64,000 nt of DNA from Fibrella aquatilis. GTDB taxonomy: Bacteria > Bacteroidota > Bacteroidia > Cytophagales > Spirosomataceae. The stretch lies in NCBI RefSeq assembly GCF_017353255.1, contig NZ_JAFMYU010000002.1:310001-374000 (forward strand). The letters run 5' to 3'. The position numbers and the translations under genes are program-made. The notes beneath the pieces were generated by a model. The model saw nothing but the letters and a program-made list of their open reading frames with translations. It had not been told where the DNA came from and did not search any database. Shown here in pieces: positions 39,101 through 45,698 of the stretch (positions are counted from its first letter, which is position 1; every line of letters starts with the position of its first letter).

Positions 39101-39933
39101 CGGGCAGCAACTTGTCGCTGGCGGTGCGGGTGCTGTTACAGGGTGCTTTCGACCCCAACACGGGCCTGATGCACGACAAGCTGCGGGTGGCAGGGCTTAT
39201 TCCGGCGGGGCAACCCTATGGTTCATTGCCGTCGATGTCGTCGTACGTATTCATCAACAGCGGTACCGAAACGGTGTCGTCGGCGGTGCTGTCAGTGACG
39301 GGCACCAATGCCATTGTCGACTGGGTGATGGTGGAACTGCGCAGCGCGGCCAACCCCCTCACGGTGCTGGGGTCTAAGCCCGGCCTGTTGCAGCGCGATG
39401 GCGACGTGGTGAGTTCGGTAGATGGTGTCTCGCCGCTGACGTTCAGCAGCCTTGCGCCCGCGTCGTATTTCGTGGTCGTGCGTCACCGTAATCACCTCGG
39501 CGTGATGTCGGCGGCGGCGGTGCCCCTGTCGCAAACCACTACGACCTATGACTTCACCTACGCCACCACCCCGGCCAGCATATCGGCCACGGTCTATCTG
39601 AAACCGGGTGCGGGCACGGCGCCACAGTCTATAACGGCGGGGCGGTCAATGCTCTGGGCGGGCAACACCAACGGCGACGCGGCGGTGATTTTCCAGGGAC
39701 CCGACCCCGACATCGACCCCATTTCGACGACGGTGATTCTGAGTCCGATGAACACAGGCCACATCGCCAACTACATTCATATCGGCTACGACATGACCGA
39801 TGTGAATATGGACGGTACAACAGTATTACAGGGTGATCAGAATGAAGTCGACGTGATCTTCTTTAATGTCATGGGTCACCCTAATAATACTGGTCTGTTA
39901 GCCAATTTTATTATTCAACAACATTTACCATAA
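33172..39933 (+). CDS. giant surface protein: two N-terminal cohesin-like modules, about 12 DUF11-like repeats, dockerin-like C-terminus
   Basis: 2253 residues from the ATG at 33172 (signal peptide ending AASAAA); an upstream frame extension to 33106 lacks a signal and was rejected. A beta-rich module (about 27-210: TYRVYMTA, ITTGQVTVVVP, MNWAANTRI, FISFGFSN, NITANTDILLFSF, GLGNAYAG) is followed by one DUF11-like repeat and a second copy of the module (about 341-510). Eleven more DUF11/CARDB-like repeats follow (about 515-1970; motif PDLSISG...FTVGQTSLLPV..L.NNGNG.A.GP). The C-terminal domain (about 1980-2253) matches that of the preceding gene, including LLQRDGDVV, HRNHLGVM and DVNMDG...QNEVD. 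No standard T9SS signal is visible. The architecture is that of a long adhesin or scaffold; binding partners are unknown. Confidence 0.9.
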   Translation: MKPGHLLTSLLCCLLIVLIGVKAASAAAPQVVKYKLTRDNTGTYRVYMTATASFTSSGAPSARITTGQVTVVVPTGTLLNLPMGTGTPTVASVANMNWAANTRIDQPAEDPTHDFISFGFSNAAYTVFNITANTDILLFSFTDNGTCPGLVRLHENTVSPSADLFQGGSTSTTPGNQLSILGNGLGNAYAGTYGSATNCGLGTPDLISTVGPVPSLTVGQPASLPVSLSNIGTASAAGPLTFTSLLPPGINAPVSFTSNGWGCTTAAQTVSCSNSTSLAAGSSSAFAIPITPQPASAGTTPTFSGTAGSASPDANTANNMAPPAAPAQPVAPAATTVTPGSPCLSGDCGTKIRYGLKAISNGNSFTYTVYMKSATAFTGINALVSTAQVTVRVPGTVTVLANQVNLQAGMNWAQNASVPNPVENPAYSYISLGYSNANSNTFVVGSNVEIPLFSFERAGNCIGDVGLWSSTDLLTFPNQESANVGNAMTMFGYGNSNAYVCNYTCPIACPNPVLALVKQAPPTIAQNVPFSYTFTVNNSGSGASSGLTSVVDVLPTGLQFLSGGGNGWSCAAVGQTVSCSSATPISAGGSSPFTLLVNPTLAGGLANSATLTGGGQTSAIASAPCALCPPGSTTSTVLVQPADLAIAIQQPANLVAGQATALNLTLTNVLSGVAAGPQSITLTLPAGVSAPTTFTAAGGWVCTTTGQLVVCQNPASLSLSQSLSLAIPITPSAAVIGQSLSFVATAAAASNETNLVNNNTSITTTALVTGVDLALSFGALSAIQPSVQFLLPVTIGNVGAATASGPLNLQLSLPAGYSLNASALPSGWVMTASAAGAGGSTVYSLTNANGAGISGPAGSISFSLPVVPSASVTGSATFSATVAPLASEIVLANNSNTVTAPVGTPDLSVAFVTPVPTFVAGQPATVPFVLTNVGTGIASGPLTTSITLPANFALNSFTAPTGWVLQSSTNNPGGTTTLVLVNAAGSLSAGQSQTISLALTAGAASGGQAGQIVVSAAGVAGEVVLGNNTTSTNTNPLAPNVAVNVLMPSSFTAGQPSSASLVFTNTGSAPYTGPLSTQLTLPPGATLGPLAPGWVVQSQTTNANGSISYVLFNPSVTLGIGSTLTLLAPITPAANVPGPLSVTVVTPTNPAAPSGGSTTVVAGPVPVQIPTAPNVSVAVGVPSPTLTVGQTSLLPITLTNNGNGPATGPISTSITLPAGLSLNPAQLPPGWVIGGTSPGPGGSTIYTLVNTTASIPASGGTLSFTLPITVSQPAAGTTPTITVVTQPTGQTAPGTGSYVSPSITAPNLLITIGQPSPALVAGQPSSIPLTLQNMGNGPASGPLSMPFTLPAGVSLNTAALSLPSGWTYTTAAGPGGTTIVTFTSVNAAGLGAGGSVTINVPVIPAGSTVGTTPVFSATIAPVNGQTTSATATMTTQVAVVAGPAPDLSISGAPVSFTVGQTSLLPVSILNNGNGSATGPITVQLAVPTGMSLNASVLPAGWSLASTSAISGGSLITLINNSLTIGAGATATLNVPLVPAPSLAGTTMTFGLAVQPVAGELVTSNNTNSVQITVPVAAVAVPDLSISGTPVSFTVGQTSLLPVTILNSGNAAAGGPLTIQVAVPTGLSLNAAQLSGGWSLVSSSAVSGGSLITLVNNSLTLSQGQSSVVYVPLVPGAALAGATMTLGLGVNAVAGEVNVSNNTSSVAINMPVVAGPAPDLAVSIPAQSFMLAVNTTSSVSFSVVNVGSVGAAGPLTLQFAMPAGFSTATSTFSTGGWGCATVGSVVSCTNASGLSAGGGSLLTMPVRPLAGVAGLVNPSFAINVAGASGETNLFNNLAVLNITGTVAVADLAVSFPAQSFTLVAGQPSLVNILVQNVSGVANAMGPLSLTLAMPTGFSASAGSFTSNGWVCTLTGTTVTATYSGSLSAGGSLSLTVPVVPLLTNLLNPSFVAIVGAVAGELNLANNISQLNYVGMVLPGSNLSLAVRVLLQGAFDPNTGLMHDKLRVAGLIPAGQPYGSLPSMSSYVFINSGTETVSSAVLSVTGTNAIVDWVMVELRSAANPLTVLGSKPGLLQRDGDVVSSVDGVSPLTFSSLAPASYFVVVRHRNHLGVMSAAAVPLSQTTTTYDFTYATTPASISATVYLKPGAGTAPQSITAGRSMLWAGNTNGDAAVIFQGPDPDIDPISTTVILSPMNTGHIANYIHIGYDMTDVNMDGTTVLQGDQNEVDVIFFNVMGHPNNTGLLANFIIQQHLP

Positions 39934-39935
39934 AA

Positions 39936-40055
39936 GGAATTTGGGATTGAGGATTTCGGATTTATTGCTTACGCTATCGCAAAGGTATTCTGGCGTAAGC
40001 AACAATCCGAAATCCGCAACCGCAACGGCGGACCGCCCCAATCCGAGATCAAAAC
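39936..40055. repeat. degenerate heptad palindrome between adhesin genes three and four
   Basis: The left arm reads in 7-nt units from 39936 (GGAATTT, GGGATTG, AGGATTT, CGGATTT, ATTGCTT), ending ACGC at 39974. The right arm starts GCGTAAGC at 39993 and carries AATCCGA-type units to about 40055. The central stem (about 39951-39974 with 39993-40015) is strong with one small asymmetry. The outer right arm carries a GC-rich insertion. The loop is 39975-39992. It starts 2 nt after the stop codon and ends about 5 nt before the next ATG. Confidence 0.8.
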
Positions 40056-40060
40056 TTGTC

Positions 40061-40876
40061 ATGAAAAAACAACTCGCATTATTGCTATTGCTGACGGGCG
40101 CTGGCCTGATGGCTTCGGCTCAGGTGAAATTTAAAGTAAGCCGCCAAAATAACGATACGTATTTGGTGAGCATGGTGCCGCAGCAGTCGCTTGCTGCCAA
40201 CGTCTCGATTACGGGCACGGTGCAGGTAACGGTGAAAATGAAGGCTTCCGAAGGCTTCGACCTCGCCGCCGTGCAGTCGCAGCAGGCGGGTGTGGAGTGG
40301 GACAATGGCACCCTGCTGAAAAGCCCCGACGGGGCCCGCGACTATGACTATTTGTCGGTGGCGCTGAAAAATATGGGTGCGCGTGGCCTCACGTTCGAAG
40401 CCAACAAGGAGGTGCCGCTGTTCACGTTTCGGAACGCGGGTAGTCCCGTTTCGAAAGTGCAACTCATTGATAATAAGATGGATGAATTGGTACTGGCGAA
40501 GCAAAACCGGTACAACGTGCTGAATCACATGAGCGTATTAGGCTATGGTCGCCGGAATGCGTATGAGGGAAACCTGCTGGCTGAGAACACCCTGACCGAC
40601 AAAGTGGGGCTGCGGTCAGTGTTTCCAAATCCCGCCAATGACCACATCACCGTAACCTGGGACAACTACGTGAACGGCTACGAGGGCGAGGTGAAACTAG
40701 CCATCACCGACGCCGGTACCGGCCGGGTACTCAGTCGCGACACGGCCTACATGCGGGCGGGTGCCAACACCAAAGAGCTCAGTGTGGAAACCCTCAACGC
40801 CGGTGCGTTCCTGATCAGCCTCGAAAAAGATGGTGCCAAACTTGGTAACGGACTGAAATTTTTAATTGTCCGTTGA
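40061..40876 (+). CDS. secreted protein: single cohesin-like module plus T9SS type A sorting domain
   Basis: 271 residues from the ATG at 40061 (signal peptide MKKQLALLLLLTGAGLMASA); an upstream frame extension crosses the palindrome and was rejected. Residues about 21-180 are the module shared with the flanking genes (TYLVSMVPQQ, TGTVQVTVKM, YDYLSVALKN, ANKEVPLFTFRNAG, VLGYGRRNAYEGN). Residues about 188-271 form a Por-secretion type A C-terminal signal (SVFPNPANDHITVTW to GLKFLIVR), which directs export through the type IX system and attachment at the cell surface. As the smallest member with its own anchor, it could be a surface docking protein for the giant neighbours. This is inferred from shared domains only. 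Confidence 0.86.
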   Translation: MKKQLALLLLLTGAGLMASAQVKFKVSRQNNDTYLVSMVPQQSLAANVSITGTVQVTVKMKASEGFDLAAVQSQQAGVEWDNGTLLKSPDGARDYDYLSVALKNMGARGLTFEANKEVPLFTFRNAGSPVSKVQLIDNKMDELVLAKQNRYNVLNHMSVLGYGRRNAYEGNLLAENTLTDKVGLRSVFPNPANDHITVTWDNYVNGYEGEVKLAITDAGTGRVLSRDTAYMRAGANTKELSVETLNAGAFLISLEKDGAKLGNGLKFLIVR

Positions 40877-40980
40877 CAAGCCATACTTCACTGTGAAATA
40901 ATAGTCTTTTTAGGATCTAAAACGAGTGTTTTTTTGAGTAACTAAGGAGATAGCTAAACGAACAGGTTTGTTGAGAGAAA

Positions 40981-41033
40981 AATAAAAATTACTAAGCAAT
41001 AAATGGCCTATTTATTGCTTAGTAATTTTTATT
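40981..41033 (+). terminator. perfect 23-bp hairpin after the small module protein
   Basis: Arms 40981-41003 and 41011-41033 are exact reverse complements around the loop TGGCCTA. The right arm ends in AATTTTTATT, giving a U-rich 3' side. It lies 105 nt downstream of the stop at 40876 and 56 nt upstream of the next ATG, fitting a terminator between codirectional genes. Confidence 0.7.
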
Positions 41034-41089
41034 AGTCATTCGTTCATTTTCTACTTAACAGCCTCGGCCTTTTACCATTCTTTAGCAGT

Positions 41090-43939
41090 ATGAAAACGTA
41101 CAAACATTGTCTCCAGTTTATCATGCTGCTCCTGTTAGGCTGGCAGTCGGTACTGGCTCAGGTTACGTATAAAGTAGACATCGATCCAGCCGTCACGTCC
41201 ACGATCCGGTACCGGGTTTTCATGACCTCGGCCCAGAGCTACACGGGTACGAACCAGATCATCAGTACGGCCCAGGTGACGCTGCTGATTCCCAACGGTG
41301 GCACGGCGGGTGGGTCGGTTAACTACATTGCCAACGTAGTGGGTAAGTCGGGCAAGACCCCGTCTAACCTGACCCAGCAGATGAACTGGAACCCCGCCAT
41401 TGCCGGTGGCCCTGTTGAAAATCCGCAGCTTGACTACCTTTCGTTTGGGTTTAGTTACGGTGGCAACCCAGTGTCATTCAGCATCACCGCCAACCAGGCC
41501 ATTGAACTGTTTCACTTCGACTATACCGGCCCCTGCCCCGGCGCTGTATACCTGATCGAGAGTGCCGCCAACAGCCCCAATCCCGACCCGTTTCTGAAGC
41601 CTAACTCGCTCGGCACCGGCCCGGAAAACCAGATGACCATCTACGGCTTCGGCACGCAAAACGCCTACGTAGGCAACCAGGGCGGCACCGCCGACTGCCG
41701 CACCACCTTCCCCGACCTGAGAGCGAGCATTGCCGGACCTGCCAACCTGGCACAGGGCGGCACGGCCAGTTATGCGGTGAACCTCAGCAACATAGGTGCG
41801 GCCAGCACCATAGGTATCTATTCCACAACGGTTGCTTTGCCCGCGGGCGTGAGCTTCACCAGCGGTGCGGGTGCGGGCTGGACTTTTAGCAGCAGCCTGC
41901 TGGGTAACGGCACCACCCAGGTAGTAGCCAAAGCCGCCAATACCGTCATTGGGGCGGGGGGTACCAACGCCTTCACACTCAACGTGGCCACGTCGGCCTC
42001 GGCGTCGTCAGGAGCGGCAGTCATCAGCGGCGGCGTGGGTGGCGGCAGTGAAATCAATCTGGCCAACAACGCGTTTTCACAGAACGTGAGCATTGGCACC
42101 GTGGCGGCCTCTGCCGACCTGGTAGCCAGCATGGCCGGTCCGGGTGGACTGGTGGCGGGCGGCACAGGTAGCTATGTGGTGAGCCTAACCAACATTGGCG
42201 GCGCAGCCACAGCCGGGGCTTATTCCACCACCCTCATTTTGCCCGCCGGGGTTACGCTCAGCAGCGGCTCTGGTACGGGCTGGAGTTTCGCCAGCACCCT
42301 GCTGGGCAACGGCACGACGCAGGTAGTAGCCACGGCCAGCGCGGCCATTGCCCAAAATGCTATGGGTGCGTTTACCCTCAACGTGGCCGTTTCTGGCGCG
42401 GCGGCTTCGGCAAACGTGGCCATATCGGGTGCCGTGGGTGGTGGGGGAGAAGTCAACCTGGGCAACAACGCTTTTGCACAAAACGTGACGATCACCGCCG
42501 CCGTAGGCACCAGCCCCGACATCTCGGTAGGCATCAACGGGCCGTCGGTACTGACGCAGAATAACCCTGGTAGTTACAGCCTCACGGTGACCAACGCGGG
42601 CAGCGGGGCCACCACAGGGCCAACTACCATTACGGCCAGCCTGGCAGCGGGCACTACCCTCAACAGCATCAGTGGCCCCGGCTGGAGCGTGACCACCACA
42701 GCCGGACCGGGTGGCACCACCCTCCTCACGGCCGTTTATGCCAACCCCATTGCCGGTGGCGGTAGCGTTGCCTCACCACTTATCCTGAACGTGACGCCTA
42801 ATACCACCAGCGCCGTTGGCCTGACGGGCGCGGCCAGTACGCCGGGCGAAACCAACACGGGTAATAACAGTTTTGCCCTCGGCGTACCAGTAATCCCCGT
42901 GCAGGCCACCCTGCCACCCGACCTTTCGGTGTCGCTCACGGGGCCGTCGGTAATTGCGGCGGGTGTACCGGCCAACTTTGTTTTTGGCGTAAGCAACGGG
43001 GGCACTGGCCCCACCACCGGGCCGTCGGTGTTGACCATTCCGCTGCCTGCTGGGATGAGCTACATTGGGGCCATCGGCAACGGCTGGACCTGCGCCACCA
43101 ACGCTACCCCGGCCGTGAGCTGCACCTATGTGGCCATTATTCCGGCGGGTCAGTCGGCCCCCAACCTGTCGCTGGGGCTGTCGGCGGCATCATCGCTGAC
43201 GGGCACGAGCGTCAACTTACAGGGCACCATAAACACCCCCGGCGACCCTGTTCCGGGCAACAACTCCAGCACGCCCAAGTCGGTGGCTGTTACGTCCGCC
43301 GCAGCGGGCACCCAGGCCGACCTGACCACCACGGTATTCATGAGCACCCAGGCTCCCAACCAGTACGAGGCACTCACGGCCACGGTGGTGGTGACCAACC
43401 TCGGTCCGGCGTCGGCTACGGGCGTGGTGTCGCAGGTGACGTTGCCCACGGGCTACCCCATCACGTCGATTCAGTCAGCAGCGGGCACGGCGTTTACGTC
43501 GGGCAACGGGGTCTGGACCATTGGTTCGCTGGCGGCGGGGCAGAGCGTCACGCTCACCGTTACCATGTCAGCGGCCACGTCGGGGCAGGCTACGGTGGCC
43601 AGCAGCGTGACATCGACGGGCGGCAACGACCCTGCTTTGGCCAATAATGCGGCGCAGACTTGTTTTTCGGTGCCCTATAACCTGTGTGCCGGCGGCTCAT
43701 TTGCGGCCACCATTCCGGGGGCCTACACCAGCATTCAGTGGTTCCGCAACAACCAGCCTATCAATGGGGCTACGTCCAACACGCTGACTATCACTCAGGA
43801 CGGCACCTACACGGTGTCGACCACGGGCGGGGCGGGCACCTGCGCGTCGGGTTCGTGTTGCCCTATCTACGTGCGGCAGGCGATCAACTGCTGCGAACCA
43901 TCGGCTTGTATTCCTATTACGATCCGAAAAACGAAGTAA
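41090..43939 (+). CDS. secreted cohesin-like module protein with DUF11-type repeats
   Basis: 949 residues. A signal peptide (1-23, ending SVLAQ) is followed by the shared beta-rich module (about 24-205: RYRVFMTSAQSYTG, ISTAQVTLLIP, QMNWNPAI, DYLSFGFSYG, SITANQAIELFHFDYTGPC, GFGTQNAYVGN), then five DUF11-like repeats (about 210-860). The first two are close copies of each other (CARDB-like, AGGTGSYVVSLTNIG). A final Ig-like unit (SIQWFRNNQPINGATSNTL, about 880-925) ends in a Cys-rich tail CCEPSACIPITIRKTK. The tail is not a standard T9SS type A or B signal, though similar Cys tails occur in large Bacteroidota surface proteins as far as I recall. The stop is only 4 nt from the next ATG, so the two genes are cotranscribed. 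Confidence 0.87.
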   Translation: MKTYKHCLQFIMLLLLGWQSVLAQVTYKVDIDPAVTSTIRYRVFMTSAQSYTGTNQIISTAQVTLLIPNGGTAGGSVNYIANVVGKSGKTPSNLTQQMNWNPAIAGGPVENPQLDYLSFGFSYGGNPVSFSITANQAIELFHFDYTGPCPGAVYLIESAANSPNPDPFLKPNSLGTGPENQMTIYGFGTQNAYVGNQGGTADCRTTFPDLRASIAGPANLAQGGTASYAVNLSNIGAASTIGIYSTTVALPAGVSFTSGAGAGWTFSSSLLGNGTTQVVAKAANTVIGAGGTNAFTLNVATSASASSGAAVISGGVGGGSEINLANNAFSQNVSIGTVAASADLVASMAGPGGLVAGGTGSYVVSLTNIGGAATAGAYSTTLILPAGVTLSSGSGTGWSFASTLLGNGTTQVVATASAAIAQNAMGAFTLNVAVSGAAASANVAISGAVGGGGEVNLGNNAFAQNVTITAAVGTSPDISVGINGPSVLTQNNPGSYSLTVTNAGSGATTGPTTITASLAAGTTLNSISGPGWSVTTTAGPGGTTLLTAVYANPIAGGGSVASPLILNVTPNTTSAVGLTGAASTPGETNTGNNSFALGVPVIPVQATLPPDLSVSLTGPSVIAAGVPANFVFGVSNGGTGPTTGPSVLTIPLPAGMSYIGAIGNGWTCATNATPAVSCTYVAIIPAGQSAPNLSLGLSAASSLTGTSVNLQGTINTPGDPVPGNNSSTPKSVAVTSAAAGTQADLTTTVFMSTQAPNQYEALTATVVVTNLGPASATGVVSQVTLPTGYPITSIQSAAGTAFTSGNGVWTIGSLAAGQSVTLTVTMSAATSGQATVASSVTSTGGNDPALANNAAQTCFSVPYNLCAGGSFAATIPGAYTSIQWFRNNQPINGATSNTLTITQDGTYTVSTTGGAGTCASGSCCPIYVRQAINCCEPSACIPITIRKTK

Positions 43940-43943
43940 ACGC

Positions 43944-45530
43944 ATGAGGTACCCACAAAGAGGCTGCTCCCACCTGCGCTGGTGGGGGTGGCTTTTGGTG
44001 TTCGGGCTACTGCCACTGGCGGGCCGGGCGCAGGTGACGCTGAAGATCGTGCTCGACCCCGACGAGGTGACGTACCGGGTCTACATGCGGTCGGCGGTGG
44101 CGTATTCGGGCATTCAGGGGCTGATCACCACCGCGCAGATTACGCTTTCGGTGCCGCATGGCGTGGGGCCTAAGCACTTCGAGATCAGCAACGTAACCTC
44201 GCCTGTTCCGAAGATGCGCTGGGCACTCAACGACCGGGTAGATGCCCCTGCCGAAAACCCCGACCGCGACTACCTGTTTTTCAGCTTCATCAACAACGCC
44301 TCGCCGCTGGTGCTGTTTCCCATTCCGGCCAACACCGACATCCTGCTCTTTCAGTTTACGCGCACCAGCCCCTGTTTGGGCGGGGTGCAACTCATCAGCA
44401 ACGACACCGACGAGTTTCGCACGCCCAACTCGCGGGGCATCAACGTAGGCAACAGCCTGTCTGTGCTGGGCTTTGGTGGTAACGCCTACCGCCTCACCGA
44501 CAATGCGCCCCCCACGGTGACTATTCAGGCCTCTGTCACGCAGCTTTGCGCGGGTGAACTGGTACGTTTTCAGGCTGTTCCGTCCGTGGCCGATCCCACC
44601 TACCAGTACCAGTGGTTTGCCGACGGCCGGGCCATCACGCCGGTGGTTTCCACGCCGGGGGTGAGCTACGCCTTTGCCAATCCCGCCGATGCCTACACGG
44701 CGGTGGTGCGGGTGAAGCTCATTAGTCCGGGCGCTACGCCCTGCCGGAGTCAGACGGTGTCGGCCAGTACGTCGCTGCTGGTGAAGCCCCTGCCCATGGC
44801 CCTGATCCGCAATGCCGACGCCCGTTGCGTGCCCCTGCCCACCCGGCTGGAGGCCTTGCCCGTGGCTGGCGCCACCTACGAATGGCGCAACGACGCAGGC
44901 CCTGTTTCGCCGGCGGCGGTTGGTACCGATCCCAGTTATGATGCCCCTGTTAGCGGTACCTACACGGTGCGGGTGACGCTTAACGGCTGCGCCGCCACCT
45001 CGCCGCCGCTACCGGTGGTGGGCGTGACGCAGGCCGAAAAAACAAGCGTCAGCATCGGGGCCGGACAAACCCTGCTGGCCGGACAGCCCGTTGCGTTGGA
45101 GCCGGTGGTAAGCAATGCCGTTTCGTTCTCCTGGACCCCCACCGACGGTCTCAGCAACGGGCGTATCCGCAACCCCGTGGCCCGACCTACCGGCACCACC
45201 ACCTATACCCTCACGGCCTACAGTAAGGCGGGTTGCCCGGCGCAGGATACCGTCACGATCAGGGTGCTGCCGCCGCTGTTTGTGCCCTCGGCGTTCACCC
45301 CCAACGGCGACGGGCAAAACGATGTCTGGACGCCCATCAATGCTCAGCAGTACACTGATTATCAACTGGTTATTTTGAACAGGTGGGGGGCTGTGCTGTA
45401 CGAAACCAGGGCAGCTACCCCCGGCTGGGATGGTCAGATCAACGGCACCCCCGCCCCCGCAGACACCTACCACTACCAGATTCGCACCCCCTTCCATGAG
45501 TACGCTGGCTCCGTCACGCTAATTCGGTAG
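43944..45530 (+). CDS. secreted cohesin-like module protein with T9SS type B (gliding-motility-associated) C-terminal domain
   Basis: 528 residues. A signal peptide (about 1-31, ending AGRAQ) is followed by the shared module (about 32-195: TYRVYMRSAVAYSG, ITTAQITLSVP, MRWALNDRV, DYLFFSFINN, PANTDILLFQFTRTSPC, SVLGFGGNAYR), Ig/PKD-like domains (about 200-435; YQYQWFADGR, YEWRNDAG, FSWTPTDGLSN) and a CHU_C/type B sorting domain (about 440-528; FVPSAFTPNGDGQNDVW, LVILNRWGAVLYET, YHYQI). Type B substrates are exported by the type IX machinery with help from a SprF-like partner, which is not in the window. It closes the six-gene secreted cluster and is translationally adjacent to the preceding gene. 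Confidence 0.92.
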   Translation: MRYPQRGCSHLRWWGWLLVFGLLPLAGRAQVTLKIVLDPDEVTYRVYMRSAVAYSGIQGLITTAQITLSVPHGVGPKHFEISNVTSPVPKMRWALNDRVDAPAENPDRDYLFFSFINNASPLVLFPIPANTDILLFQFTRTSPCLGGVQLISNDTDEFRTPNSRGINVGNSLSVLGFGGNAYRLTDNAPPTVTIQASVTQLCAGELVRFQAVPSVADPTYQYQWFADGRAITPVVSTPGVSYAFANPADAYTAVVRVKLISPGATPCRSQTVSASTSLLVKPLPMALIRNADARCVPLPTRLEALPVAGATYEWRNDAGPVSPAAVGTDPSYDAPVSGTYTVRVTLNGCAATSPPLPVVGVTQAEKTSVSIGAGQTLLAGQPVALEPVVSNAVSFSWTPTDGLSNGRIRNPVARPTGTTTYTLTAYSKAGCPAQDTVTIRVLPPLFVPSAFTPNGDGQNDVWTPINAQQYTDYQLVILNRWGAVLYETRAATPGWDGQINGTPAPADTYHYQIRTPFHEYAGSVTLIR

Positions 45531-45686
45531 GGGGTGAGTAGACTCAATACCCATCATTCACGCTGAATCACGTATTGTATGGCCCTGCTATGTGGCGAAC
45601 GCGTTTAGTGAGGTTCTAAAGACCAGATAATGGGGTTTACTAGAAACGCATAACCCTTTACGCCGCACAACCTAACGGCGGCTACG

Positions 45687-45694
45687 TACCTTTG
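45687..45694 (+). promoter_or_regulatory. TAnnTTTG promoter box just upstream of the O-antigen ligase gene
   Basis: TACCTTTG fits the Bacteroidota -7 consensus exactly and ends 4 nt before the ATG at 45699. Transcription would start at about the A of the ATG, implying a leaderless or nearly leaderless mRNA, or a downstream true start. No clear -33 TTG is present. Confidence 0.5.
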
Positions 45695-45698
45695 CCTT

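Noticed and set aside
39941-40060. N-terminal extension of the small module protein
   Set aside because: The extension is encoded by the palindrome; the ATG at 40061 starts a clean signal peptide.
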